Assembly: GCF_000524195.1 (NCBI RefSeq)
Contig: NW_020170446.1
Coordinates: forward strand, 200,798-264,797
DNA from: Echinococcus granulosus
Lineage: Eukaryota; Platyhelminthes; Cestoda; Cyclophyllidea; Taeniidae
Length of the DNA: 64,000 nt
Reading direction: 5' to 3'
Part shown: piece by piece, positions 46,521 through 59,379 of the stretch
How the letters are laid out: each line of letters begins with the position of its first letter
Position numbering within the stretch: position 1 is the stretch's first letter
Position numbers and translations under genes: made by a program
The notes under the pieces: generated by a model
Databases searched by the model: none
What the model was told of the DNA's origin: nothing
Seen by the model: the letters and a program-made list of their open reading frames with translations, nothing else

Positions 46521-47823
46521 AGATGTCTTGAATTCTACTGGCCAAATGACGATCCATTAAAGCACTACTTTAAAGCGACATTTTATTTTGTCCCCTACTT
46601 TAATAAAAAACCCAATTATTTAAGTAAACAATATTTTATTATTGGAAAGAGCTGCACGAAATACTTTGACACATGGATAAAATCTGAAATTCTTTTTTAA
46701 AAGTACTAATGAAGTCGCTATTGCCGCATGAGGAGAGAAGACAATTGCGCCAGTGTGTTCCCAGGTTAAACGCGTAAACAATGGAACTGTCATTGTCAAA
46801 CAATCTTCTGCCCAATTAACAGTTAAAAATCACCACTTCGTCTCCAAAAGGCTATGCCTCCTCCGTGTTTGTGTGTGTGGCAGAGTGCAAATGGAATGGT
46901 TCAAGATGAGGTTCTTGCTAAAGGCCAAACAACCAAAACTGCAGTTCGTCTTCTTCACCTCCAAACAACATAATGAGGGAAGGAAAAACTGCATGACCTC
47001 AGGACTCACCTCATACCTCGGCAGTAGTAGGAAAAGGAGGGAGGGCGTGTAGCCTCACCTCATACTGCCTTAGATCATATTTGCCTGAGTGATGGCTATC
47101 ACCTTACCTTGGCAGTGGGCGATCATACACGAAAGGGGATTGACACATTAGAGATAAGAATGAGGTGAAAAAGGCCAAGTTTCCTAGGGTTTTAATGGCA
47201 AAACTTTTTATTGCTAGGATAGATTTGATTAAGCTTTTGCCCGAATCAGGAAAGAACTATTTATCATAATGGTGATTTTCTCAACAAAAGTTTTTGTGGT
47301 TGCCAACAATTCGTCTTTGAAGCAATAACACATGAACTTGCAAGAATGCTACGCAAGTGTTCGATTTTGTTAAAAACCCTTGAGAAAGGTCTTCTTCCAT
47401 AAACAGTACACCTCTCAACTATCCCGAGTCAACCACCTATACCTCATGATTGGCAGTTCGGGCTGACGATTTGCGATTTCCTGCGGTGGGCTTCCACTAG
47501 TAGCACAACTTCAGTATTCCAAGGAAGATGGTAGATTAAGAAGGGGACATTAAGGGGAATCAATCAGCAGTTGAACTTCGAAAATTAGGATTGTACATTG
47601 AAGCTTCGGAAGCTTCAGGTATTGCATTCGGTGAAGTTACTTTACCCTTCTTAGCATTTCATTGTTGTATCGTGTTTAACAAGTGGCTAGTGTGTACAAA
47701 AGAGTAGACTTTATTCCAAAACAAGTGGGAACATTGAATGCAAAGTGTGGAATTTGTCTATTGTGGGGAGCTCCCATAACCTATTCACTGTCACCATCGC
47801 ATAAATTTGATGCCTCCACCTGC

Positions 47824-47843
47824 GTCACGAATGTGTGACATAT
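47824..47843. repeat. Copy of a dispersed GTCACGAAT-GTGAC palindrome
   Basis: GTCACGAATGTGTGACATAT. Flanking bases (GATGCCT and CCACCTG before it) are shared in part with the copy at 49980-49999, which indicates common descent rather than chance. Confidence 0.5.
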
Positions 47844-48737
47844 GTTACTTGCCAGTTTGTATATCACCGCCGAATAAAGCCGTGTGAATTCCTAGATAAC
47901 AAAGGGAAAACAAGCATAAAAAGCCTTTTTAAAAGTATCGTATTTGTTAATTAGACACGAATCTACCAAATCGAGCTCTGCTGCCACGTGATAACCTCAA
48001 ACAACAACTTGACGAGAGGTTGCTGAAGCTTTGTTATCAAATTCAGTCAAATCTGAGGGGCAGACAAGCTCAAATCTCGCCTAGTAATCTACGAGGGTGA
48101 CTTGAAAAGGAGAGGGAAAAGTAGTAGGGAGCACAATAATGCATACCATACTGATTAACAATAAATGAGTTCTGAAAATAATTTGTATCACAAAATAGAA
48201 CATAAAAGACAAGTAAGCACTTAGTCCGTTGTGTTTGATTTGGCCTTGGTGGCTCTTTTAATGGAGGCGCCAAATTAAAGTAGAGCACGACACGCAATAA
48301 CCACTTATGAGCCTTTAACATTCGAAATTGGTATGCACGCAATCTACTGAAGACCTACCTGTACTCTTACCTCTTCTACGCCTAATTACAGGGTGCATTT
48401 TAACAGTGACATTTAAAGTACATAGAATTTTAAGTCATGAAAAGGTTAGAGTATCAATGAAACACACACTTTTAATGAGGAAAACATCCGATGCTCTTCG
48501 TTCAGATCGGTTGACCTTGGATCAGGAATGTTGTAACACAGCAACTTTTGTTTCCGTGGTGGACCCAACTATGCAAACCAGTCAAACTCATGACATTCGG
48601 GTTGTCATCTTAGTGTATCATCTTATCAACCATTTAGGCTCGCAGGACATCTAACCTGAGTAAACGACAATCCTGAATTCAATGGCTGAATACCAAAATT
48701 TCCTCGAGGGAGAACATCTAATAAATATGGAGAGACT

Positions 48738-48837
48738 NNNNNNNNNNNNNNNNNNNNNNNNNNNNNNNNNNNNNNNNNNNNNNNNNNNNNNNNNNNNNNN
48801 NNNNNNNNNNNNNNNNNNNNNNNNNNNNNNNNNNNNN
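48738..48837. other. Assembly gap of 100 N with duplicated flanks
   Basis: A run of 100 N. The 15 bases on its left (48723-48737, AAATATGGAGAGACT) are identical to the 15 bases on its right (48838-48852), so the two contig ends probably overlap and no sequence is missing. Confidence 0.95.
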
Positions 48838-49199
48838 AAATATGGAGAGACTCACTGCAGAGGGGGTCATCGAGACCAAATCCTCTTTTCACTACCGCCC
48901 CATACTCATGTTCTAAAATAGCATTATTAAGGACCGAAGCAGTACTAGAGTTGCTGAAAGTGAAATGGGACCAAGGCGACAAGGAGGGACAATTGCTGAA
49001 CAGTGAATCTGTGTGGCCGGTACGATGGCTCTGGTCCTTTTTGAGCAGAGCAAAGTTGGTAAACTCGCAATCACGCAGAATGGATTCCCTAGAACTGATG
49101 AAAAGGACCACTGACCCTCATTCCGGGCTCGGCGACTTTACAGTCACTGCGATTTCGGGTTCCATGTCAGTGACATAGGGTTTCATTCGTAGCACTTTG

Positions 49200-51459
49200 G
49201 CTGACAACCTGTCACCTCATCCCACACATTCCAAATACACCTTTGTTGTCCTTGGAGAGGACTCAAAAACAGAAGAAACAAGAGATCATTTGATAGTACC
49301 CAAATCCCTGTCCAGTTCTCCATAAACAGGAAGCATTGCTCCCGAACTGTGTGGCATTCAAAGTGGTGAATTTACATCCTTGTCAGTTGATGCACAACTC
49401 CATTCTGTTACTTTTTTTCAGGAGGAAATTCAATTTGATATCCCGTGATTATTTGAAATTACTACCAATGGAATGTACTTAAAGCAGGGAGGGGAGAGGG
49501 GAAAGGGAAAAGTAATGCCAAACTATCTTAAAAACTGTGACAAAAACTACTTAATTTTGTCTTTTGCTATCTGCATAAAAGGTACACTTGGACAAACTCT
49601 CCACTGGTTTTATTTAGTACGTTAAAGAAGTCTACTGCTTGGTACAAAGTGAAGACACAAAAGGCGAAAAATCAACAACAACAACAGCGATATTGGGAAC
49701 AGTGCATTTGAACAGCCAAGGAAACAATTTGTAGGTGGATTTGACATTTACAGCATTTGATATGCAAAAGGATTTGGCCAGGAAAATAATTCAGTTGATG
49801 ATTGGAAAAGTGGTCTGGTATCTAGTCGCCCGGTACATCTGTTCAGTCCACATGTTAGAAGGGGGTAGTCATAGAGTATGAAGAGAATAGCAATAGAAAG
49901 AGTACCAAATTACGGAATGAGACCCGATAGGAATCAGTCGTTCACCACTGACATCACATACATGACGCCTGAGCCCACTGTCACGAATATGTGACATATA
50001 CGCCTTATCGAGTCGTGTCGTAACATGTAAGGATAAAACATCTGCACTGCAATGGTAAACTATCTCTTGAAGTCCTGACATGTAACTGCGCACAAATTTG
50101 AGACGCAAAAGGCGGCTGTACATCTTGGAATTTTGCCGCTAGACGAGTACAGGTTGGAAGCAGGACGTGATAGACGAACTTAATACAACCGGTCTACTTC
50201 AAATATCGCTTTGATGGTCGAAGAAGAGATGATCACGAAGAGTTTCGAAGTTGACAACTAAAACACGACAGAAGGACATTTGGCTACGCGCATCTTCCCA
50301 CCCTCCAGTGTTTCAGCCACCATGCTGACGATTCAGACTTGCGCACCTCCAAGAGTAACCTGGATATCAAATAAACTGGTATTCACTTGCATGCGTGAGT
50401 TTGAGTCCCGCCGAGCTCCAAATCAGAGCATTTAGTAGGAAGACTTCAGCTACAGACGCCTTTATTTGCTAACGCGTGTGAACAAGGAGGAACACGAGAT
50501 GTGGACACGTAACGGCTGACCACGTAAATGAGAATACCGGAAACATGAAGTAGTCTCCACCTCACCTATTTGACATTTGATTGACCTTGGCCTTATGGTG
50601 AATTTCATATGTGATATCAACCAATCAAGAGGGGGTGAGCAAGAAGGCAACACTCTAAAATGTTCAGAGAGCGTTAAAAAGTGTTTCCTGGGATTACAGA
50701 GAAAGGCGAGGACATGGTAACAAGGAACACTTTCAAGTAACGCTACAGCATTCTTTGTCAACTGATGTATTTTGGTAATACTGGGCACAGGAAGAACCAC
50801 ATACAACCAAATCATCAACAAAGTGAGGGAAAATGATGCAAGAAATCCAAAATAGCTTCATCCAAATTTATTTGCCTAATTTTATTAAATGCTGAATAGA
50901 CGAGATAGGGACGAGCAACCGAACCCCTCTTGCCGCAGTGCATTAAATGGTATTTAAGGCATGCCAGACTAAAAACACTTTTTTTCCAAGTAGTACGAAG
51001 AAATGGAGAGATAGAGAGAGAGAGAGGGGTTGATAGCGTAGAATAAGCTCGCATCCTTGCCCTTAAGGCGTTAATCCACACCTGTTCCCCCTCCCCTCCT
51101 TCCCCTGTTCGCCCATTTTGGCGCTTAAAACTGATGGCCGTTGGGGCCAGATTGTGCCATTAAGTTCAAAACAAGTGCAACCTCACCTGAACTAGTAAGA
51201 TAACAATCCACCACCACGGGATCAACCACAGAGCACGCAAATATTCCAGGAATTCCCATCTGTGAAGGTGCGCAGAAAAATGCGTTAGCCCAGATGAGTG
51301 GGAAAAACAAAACAACGAGCGAGTTTCCAAACTCCCAAAGAAAGAAGCAAGGCGTCGAAAACATTTATTTTCAAGGATCTGAATTATTAACTTGGGAGCT
51401 AGGGCAACCCAAAAGAGAACTACAAGTAGGGAGAGATGGGAAGAGGCGTAGAGAGCCTT
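49200..51459. other. Intergenic DNA downstream of NDUFA9
   Basis: The minus-strand signal AATAAA (TTTATT on plus, about 51363) lies some 95 bases past the NDUFA9 stop and probably ends its transcript. The minus-strand open frames at 50462-50821 and 50815-51081 are long but have unremarkable composition and no splice partners. An (AG)n tract lies at about 51007-51027. Confidence 0.35.
49980..49999. repeat. Copy of a dispersed GTCACGAAT-GTGAC palindrome
   Basis: GTCACGAATATGTGACATAT differs from the copy at 47824-47843 at one position within the 20-base core. Confidence 0.5.
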
Positions 51460-54400
51460 CTAGACGAGGGAAATGGGAGGGTTAGGTGGTTCCGGAAATT
51501 CACCAACCGCCTCCCAGTAGTTGTTCAGACGTCGGTAGATGAAGACGATTTGCTGAAGACGATCCTCCAGTTTTGTCAGTTTGACATTCAAATCGAGGAG
51601 GGTGGGTGCACCGGAGAGTGTGTCAGTCACGAAGTCATGCTCCAGGCGTTCGAAACACAGGGCCGGATTCACTCGAGCGACGAATTCGTTCGCATACACT
51701 CTTGCTCTAGGAGGCGGAAGAAATAACAGCACGGGGTTGTACTTTGGTACACACAAACACTCTGAAAGTTTAGCCTCTATTGATAGATAAAAAGTCTTCT
51801 AAAATACAATTTCTGTCCCAAGCGCTTTGCTGCGGGAACACGTATGCGACCGGAATTTAAGCCGAAATACATACGTGCACATAGATGTGTTTGCAATCAT
51901 GATAGCAACAACCCAAATAACAACATTATTGTTAACTTCCATCAATTCCTTTCGAAACAAAAGTTTAATGAACTTAGAACTGATCAATCTTACCGAGAAA
52001 AGCTATTCCATTTTCCTGCAATGGAATGTCTTCCGAGGCTAGCCTTTCTAGTCTCCTAGTAATTAGCTTCCAGATTGGTGAATCTGATGCTTCTGAAAGT
52101 CCTAAGAGGCAGTTCGGGTGAAGCATTATTGCCAGCGGTGAAATAACCATGATAAAACACTAATCTGCACTCAGATAGCGCCAAATGGTTGTTGTTGTTC
52201 AGTTCAATCATGCAAGTTATAGCAATATGGCGTGCTGTTTAGATTGTTTACTGACAAGCCCACTTGTTTTCGTACTCCAAACGATCCCATTCTAAGAAGT
52301 GCAGCATTCCATTCCCACAAGACCACACCTCCCGTCTGTGGGTGTGTGTGTGTGAGGTGGACTGTGGGCGACAATGTTCATTTCCTAAAGGTCAAACACC
52401 AGTCTTGGTTGAGATCCACCTACTCGGCAGGATACACGTCAAAGGTGTAATAAAAGATGAGCAAAAGGCATCTCCTTTGACTTGCACTATGCAAAATCCT
52501 ACATGGTCGATTGCTTACCTCCGGCAGCGCCAATGTCCCAATGAAGCTACTTTTTTATTCATATTTATAACACCTTTAGGAGTAGCTTTGGGTCTGCTAC
52601 AAAACATTAACTTTTAAAAGAGTTGAAAATAAACCTCCACCTAAGTTGAGTAGACGACTTTTTTTTCCCCAAATGCTTCATTAAAGCAGCACATATTTGC
52701 TAGCCAGATTTTCTATTGTTACAAAAGGATTAACAAAGGGCCCCGAGAGTGACAACAGCCACTTTTCTTCTTGACAGAAACTTCGGTAGCCCCAAACCCC
52801 AGTCAAAATTTAAATCCTCTTTAATTACTTCAACATAAGTCTGGTGAGAAATTTTCATCACTCAAATACTGAAGAGAGGCGAATCGTGACTGAAGAAATG
52901 ACAGCAGTTTGTTCGCTACCAACGTGACATGTGTCCTTTGGCAGTTCATGACAAATGGTGGCACCAGATTGCGTTGCGAAGAGATTAGTTGGATGTAAAA
53001 GGGATGAAATTGTTGTAGTGGAATGTTTTTAATCTGAAGAGGAGGGTATGTACATTCTTTAGTTTTTGTAAAGCATGCAGTTTGTGGGCTATAATGGTCC
53101 CCTTTTCCTCGATTTTATTTCAACACATTGATAACTTTGACGGAAGCCATACCCAGCACAAAAGATAGCCATCTCGTGCCAACAAAATGTTTAAAACGAG
53201 GGAAAATCAAAGTCAATGGAATGAGAGCTAACATTTTAACAGCTTAAATTCCATCGCGAAATTGAAAGCTTCAAGTTTGGCAGGGCAAGAGGTGAAAGCA
53301 GACGCATACACACACACACACACACACCCCGAGGTTTGAGTGGATTGGAAGGCAGTTGCAATACAATGCGACCACAGCCCACCCTGATTTAATCGGTAGA
53401 GAGGAAGTATTCAAAGCTAACGAACAGTCATAAAAGTGAAAGAGGGCTTTTAACACAAAGCAATGAAAAAAAGTGGTAGTGGATGGAAGGAGGGGAGGGC
53501 ACGGGGAGGAGGGAGAGGTAGTAAACGAATGGACCGGAAGTTGAAAATCCACACAGGTTAAGTAACACAACTATCCAGTTATACCGATGTACCAAATAGA
53601 TACAAACTCACACCTTGACTAGGTGCTGTCACCTTCTCAACCAAATAATGATTTATCCAAAAAGTTTGTAAGAAGAGTGGGAAGAGTTCTAGTCTCTAAT
53701 GGGAACGTCACCCTTACCATTCATTTAAAAATTGCTAGAAAATATAGATTTACCAAACAAGTTCCTGAAGCTGGGGCAAATATCATCAGGGAAATACAGA
53801 GGATGAGTTGAGGCACTATCGCCCTTTCTCCCATCCTAACTGAAGCGCAAATCCTCTCACGGGTAAGCTTGGCGGTAGGAATGAGACCTTCCACTGCTTT
53901 CCCAGAATCGCTGCCCCATCACTTACGTTAAACATTACTGATGGTTGTTAAAGGCAAGTTAGTCTCCAGGTTTTTCCATTTGCAAAACGTAATTCTTCAT
54001 CCTGATCATGAATTACGAGTCTTCCCAAATGTGTTGCATCTACTTTTCACCCGAATCAAACCATTTAAATCACTTCTGGGCAGCGAACTGCGCTGTCACG
54101 TCTTACTTCAATCCTTTTAAAGTAGATGCGAAAAGCAGACAAACTCGAATGGCATCAATCAGTTCAAAGTGCTATTTTATACATATCAGAATTCAAAATG
54201 GAAAAGATCGTAGATAAAGAACACCGCGTCTATTTGCTAGCGTATACCTGTGCCTTGGGATACAAACATCTTACAGGCTGCTTGCAAATTACATCTAGTC
54301 AGCGCGACAAGGTACACCGAAAGTCGCACAACCTTTTTTAAATGCCCAGTAGATAGCTCTGCACCAAGTCCTACTTCTGGCTTCCTAGCCTTCTTTCCTT

Positions 54401-57400
54401 AAAAGGTCAATGAATTCGTAAATGAATTCGCTCACTACCCAACAAGGATCAACTCGACAAACTACACTCAGACGTTGATTGTGAAAACTACTTAAGTGAT
54501 TCAGTAAGACTCTGCTTTTCTTATACAGCCTCTAGGACTGATTTATGCCTTCGTTTAGAGCTTTAGGCCTCAATGGAGTCAAATCTGAGTATCAGTGTTG
54601 GATTGGCTTGAATACCTACAGGCACCGAGTTGAGTGACCTCCGTACTAAAATCAAATTTGTAGAATATGGGAATAGTTTTACAGCCTCTAATCGCACCTA
54701 AATCATAAGCGTTTGGGGACAAAAAAGTGCAGTCTTGCATTTTAACTACTGGATGAATATTACCAACCAAATCTATCCTTGTAAGTCAAATAAATCAAAG
54801 AGAGGTTAAAATTAAATTATAACTTTAATTTTACAGGTCTGAAATGAACGGTGTCGTGCCGGCACTAAAAATTTTGTCCTCTTATAACCGGTGCACATGA
54901 CCTCGGCCAGCCCAGACGTTGTTAAGATTAAAGGCGACGGAAATGGTGCATGCATGGGCAGTTTTGTGACCACATTTCCTGGGAGGGAAGGGGTGGTCAT
55001 GCCCCGACAGCCATTACTGCGGACAGCATTCAGCACGTAAATGTCAGACTGTGAAGGCTTGGCAACGGTAAATGCAATCAATCATCAACATGAATATTTA
55101 CAATTTCCAAATGTTGGCGTACACAAGGCAGCAGGAGGTCAACGATTCAGCACTGATAAAGAAGTAAAACAGGGCGTCCTGGGACAATTAAGCAGTACGA
55201 ACAAATCCTAGGCACTAGTTAAACAATCGGATAAGGGTATTAATGGGGACTCCAGTTTGGCCTAAACCCACACTATACATCGGTCAGTCTACAATGAATG
55301 AAAAACGTTTACTTACAAGAACCAAGGGTCAATTCTGCCGATATTGAGCTCGCGCGGTAGGTAGCGACAGTTGAAGATAATCCACTTGACCAGATCATCC
55401 AAACGATAGCGATGGGGGCCTACGGCCTCGTAGATCTTACCCGGACTGTCCGCTGTAGTGAGGCTATTCACAATGCCTTTGGCCAGATCGCCCACATAAA
55501 CTGGTTGCTTCACGGTCTTCTGGCCGCGCTTCCACAGACACACACGCAGTTGGCTGCCATAGGCCCAGCGGCGCTCTGTTGTACGTAGGTAGAAGGTAAA
55601 TAGAAGTAGTAGCAAGGAGTGGTTGGGTAATTTGGAAGTGAAATTTTAACACACTACTGAAAAACATGCCGAGTCCTCTTGGTGGCTCTACATATTGAAA
55701 GTAAGGTGCAACTGTCGTATCAACGAGGCTAGGCTTGGTGTGTGAAATAATTTGACTAAACTAAGTGTCTAAAATTACGCATAATTTTACAAGCCCTACA
55801 CTGCAAATTAAAACAATTGTAAGTGATTTTAGAACCGTTTTAAAAAGGCCACTTTCCTAAATGCTTCTAAGCAGTGCATCATAAGATATTTTAAGATGAG
55901 CTGACGGTGATACAATAGCCCCACCTGCAACGTGTCAGGTCACTGCGATTCGAAAACCATGAAAAGTTGCGATACTGTTGACCGTGAAACGGCAAAAAGG
56001 GAGGACTTGATTGTAAATAAAATAGGGTGTGGTAAATCAAATCGTTCTATGAAATAGCGAGAATCGAAAATTCAACGCCTGCTGTTAAGCCTTGCGAGAG
56101 AAAATCAAGTCCAAAGTGTGGAACAGCTTTGGTGTTTGTCAGGCGAGACGAGCTACGGCACCAATGTTAACTGTCACAGCAAAACGGAGCAAAGCGTGCT
56201 TACTTTCTTAGCATAAGTTTTTAACGAAATAAAGGCTAAAGCGCTCCTCATGACTTATTGCGCTTTGGGGGACTCTGTCGTGGCTTCTTTTACAAAAATT
56301 GCCACCCATTTTGAAGGAAGCAAATGAGGTTGCTTAAACGTTACTTCCTACGCAGTCCATCTTACGGCTGATTTGGCAGGAGGAAGAGGGGTTAAGGAGT
56401 ACGTACAGGCGCGTTCATTGCACCGCCGACATCCCAAATTCAACATTTCACAGGTGTGTGGGCTAAACTGACAGAAGAGAGAAGTACAACTGTTGCCATT
56501 ACTGCTACCACCGCTGGCAACGGGCGACGCCCATACAATCTACCCTAGTGGACACGCCTTGAGAAGGACCACAGTCCCGGATCGACAAAAAAGTGATGCT
56601 CTTCGTCTCTCCTCTCCTTGCTGATTACTTTCTACTTTTATGAGAAAGAAAGCGGAGGGTAGGTGATTAGAAATAGCCTAAGTTCGGAGCATCTAATTCA
56701 ATCTTACTTTGCTGGCATAACAGCTTCGTTCACAGACGGCTTCAAGAGGCAACGCAGACGTTACAAGCAATAAAAAATTACGAAGCAGAAGTGTACAACA
56801 AGAAATATAACAAAAAATCTAGGCTGGTAAATTAAATCCAACGATGCGCAAGTTTGTTTAAACAGTTCATATTCGTTCCCCAAGATTCATGTAAAAATGA
56901 ATAGAGTAAGAAATGGCAGCTCCCCTGTTCACAAGAAGCTGAGAATAACCCAGATAGACGGCCAGGCAGTGCCATGTATATCAGTCAAGTGAAAAGGGGC
57001 TGTGTGAATGTGGGAATGAGGTGACCATAAGCTTTAATTCACCTAACCAAAATTTGCTTATTTTCAGCCCTACTGCTAGGATCAATTTTAAAACATCCAC
57101 AACCAGCGACAAGCGTACGTGATGCTGAGTCTCCCGCCTGATGCCAGTTAAAAATACAAATGTTTTCTTTATCATTGTATGATAACTAGTTTCGCCAAGT
57201 CGTGGCACAAACAGATTGGTTGAGTTTGCAGAAATAATAAAAATGCTCTTGCTTTGCAAAGTGTCGTTTTACTTCTTAAGCAGCGTTTGAATTGGTGAAG
57301 AAAATAATAGTGATCGGCGTCATGTTGGGCCAGTAAAACTTAAACTGGGATGGTCGAATCCCCTTTATGATCCTCATAAAGTACATATCAATAATAAGTG

Positions 57401-59034
57401 CAAAATGCGGTGAGGTAAATCCCACCGAGATTTACGAGATGCGTCGCTGATGATTCTAACGCACCAGATTACATTGATAAATGAACAAACATGAATAATG
57501 ACCCTCAAATTAAGACTAGAGTTATGTAGTTAAACTTCTATTTAACCAAATTTTGCAGACCCCTTGGACCTACACTTCCTTGGCTAACCCGAATGCTCCA
57601 GAGTCAAAAAAATAAGGCAAGATCTCACCTCTAGAGGCATAGTAGCAAAGAAAGCGGTCCGAGTTGCCCCAAATATCGGCAGGTCGAAAGATGATAGCAT
57701 CAGGACGTTCACACAGAACGGCCTTCTCGCCGAGGGCTTTGGTGCGACGGAACTCTGAGGCCTTCCAGACAAACCTCTCGGGGTTGGCGCTTTGCGAGAG
57801 CGCCGAGATATGCACGAAACGCTCCACCCCCATTTCCTTGGAAAGGCGAGCTACGCGTGCAGCACCCTCCAGATTGACCGCCTCATGTGTGAAGTTGTGC
57901 GTGGAATTAAACTTGCCCATGCAGTTGATGGCTACGTTGCTGAAACGCATGGACTTCTTGATCGCCTCTTCGTCTTCCAGGTGAAAAGGCTACAAATAAC
58001 GACACTACTTAGTTAGACATTAGTAGGAGAAAAATTTCTTCCAAAATGAGTGAACAAATCACGGAAAAATTAGCCTAAGTTCGGGTTTATACAATTAACG
58101 AATTAAATAGTTCAAAGGTACAATATGCATCCGGACTTCAAGTTCACACATAGCATACCCAAGAAGTAGAAAACTTCAAAGGGCTGCTTCCTCCTGTATA
58201 AAGACGACAAATATTATGGCAGTACTCTTGGGAGCGCAAAAATAGAGGTGCAACAATAAGTTAGGTACAGACACATACAGGCACACGAGTGAAAAATCGA
58301 CGAATTTCTTTTGACGGTTAAATAGTTACAACTGAAAAGGAGTACAACGATAGAAAGGGTGTAGCTAAATGCAAGATAGTCCTGAGTTTCAAAGGCAGCA
58401 TACAGTAAAACAAAAACACTCTTGAAAAACAACATGGAATCACTACGTAGTCCAGACATGTGTTTAGAAGATCACGAATCCCATGAATTTTTGTCGACAT
58501 AAATCATGAGCTCCTTGAGAAATGTTGTGCTTACACAGAATAGGATCTGACCCAAATCTCCCATTACTTTAAGATCACGAATGAAGTAGGGATCGCCACG
58601 ATAAGGAACAATGACTTGGGCGCCAACTCGACCCAAGTGTGTAACGATGTGTCTACCCAGGTAACCGGAGGCACCAAAAACTGTTACTACTAATCCATTA
58701 AAGGAAGAACGACCTCCAGTGCCACGTTTCAAACTAGTCAGGGAAATTGGGTCGGAAGCATAGCCGCGGGAACGCTGCTGGAGAATCTGACTAGAGAGGG
58801 ATGACGCGATAGCCACTAAAAGAGAACAGATGCACCTAAGATTGCACGATATCAACCACCCAAAGAGAGTTATAACAAACTCAAGTTACCAAAGCTAAAC
58901 AAAGCATACTTAGTGGGAGCAGTACTAAATTTTAAGACTTCACACAAGTGTGAGAAAATAAATAAAGAGGCTCGGTACCTACCACGACCGAAAATCTCAT
59001 TTGCAAATGAAACACTGATGCGACACAACGCCAT
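51460..59034 (-). CDS. NDUFA9: NADH:ubiquinone oxidoreductase subunit NDUFA9 (39 kDa)
   Basis: Five exons on the minus strand: 58983-59034, 58535-58815, 57629-57989, 55317-55575 and 51460-51706. Joins are in phases 1, 0, 1 and 2, all with GT-AG ends, giving 399 residues (human about 377). The first exon gives [17 protein letters not shown]; together with the basic QQRSRGYAS stretch it makes a typical mitochondrial presequence. An SDR-type Rossmann fold follows with GASGYLG at about residues 65-71, then [10 protein letters not shown], the family's MGDLGQ motif, [23 protein letters not shown] and [18 protein letters not shown], closely matching animal NDUFA9. The last exon carries the diverged C-terminal domain. 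The protein is an accessory subunit of complex I at the junction of matrix and membrane arms and binds a nicotinamide cofactor. A minus-strand frame before exon 2 seems to start at TTG but is really an acceptor (TGTTCTCTTTTAG). An upstream ATG at 59101-59103 is in frame and is a possible alternative start. Confidence 0.93.
53307..53328. repeat. CA microsatellite in NDUFA9 intron 4
   Basis: About ten CA units within the 3.6-kb last intron of NDUFA9. Confidence 0.85.
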
Positions 59035-59379
59035 ATCCAGCAAATAACCTACACACCCAAACCCACAGAGGGCGCGAGATAATTCGCTGAACTTAATGCG
59101 CACTTTAATTAAGTGAACTCAAACGAGCGTCTAGGACCAGGTTTTAAATAGCGCAAATCAAAATATCACCAGGCAAAAAAGAGTTGATTAGTGTCAGGGT
59201 TGTTTTTAAAATAGAATGCAGGGAACTTTAAGCAAATTTTTTGTATTTTTGTATTTTCGTATTTTCCTATTTAACCCACGCACTTTCATAAGTTTGCAAA
59301 GTGAGAACGCTACTAAGGTACAGGAGCACTACAAAAATGACTTATTGCTTTTAGCGAATAACTAGGTCCAGGATTAATG

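Noticed and set aside
48626..49111. 161-codon minus-strand frame through the second gap
   Set aside because: If the identical 15-bp flanks are merged the two halves fall into different frames, so the frame is an artefact of the N run.
50462..51081. Two consecutive long minus-strand frames (119 and 88 codons)
   Set aside because: Composition is not distinctive and no splice sites join them; they lie downstream of the NDUFA9 poly(A) signal.
53271..53570. 99-codon minus-strand frame
   Set aside because: It runs through the CA microsatellite, giving a Cys-Val repeat, and lies inside NDUFA9 intron 4.
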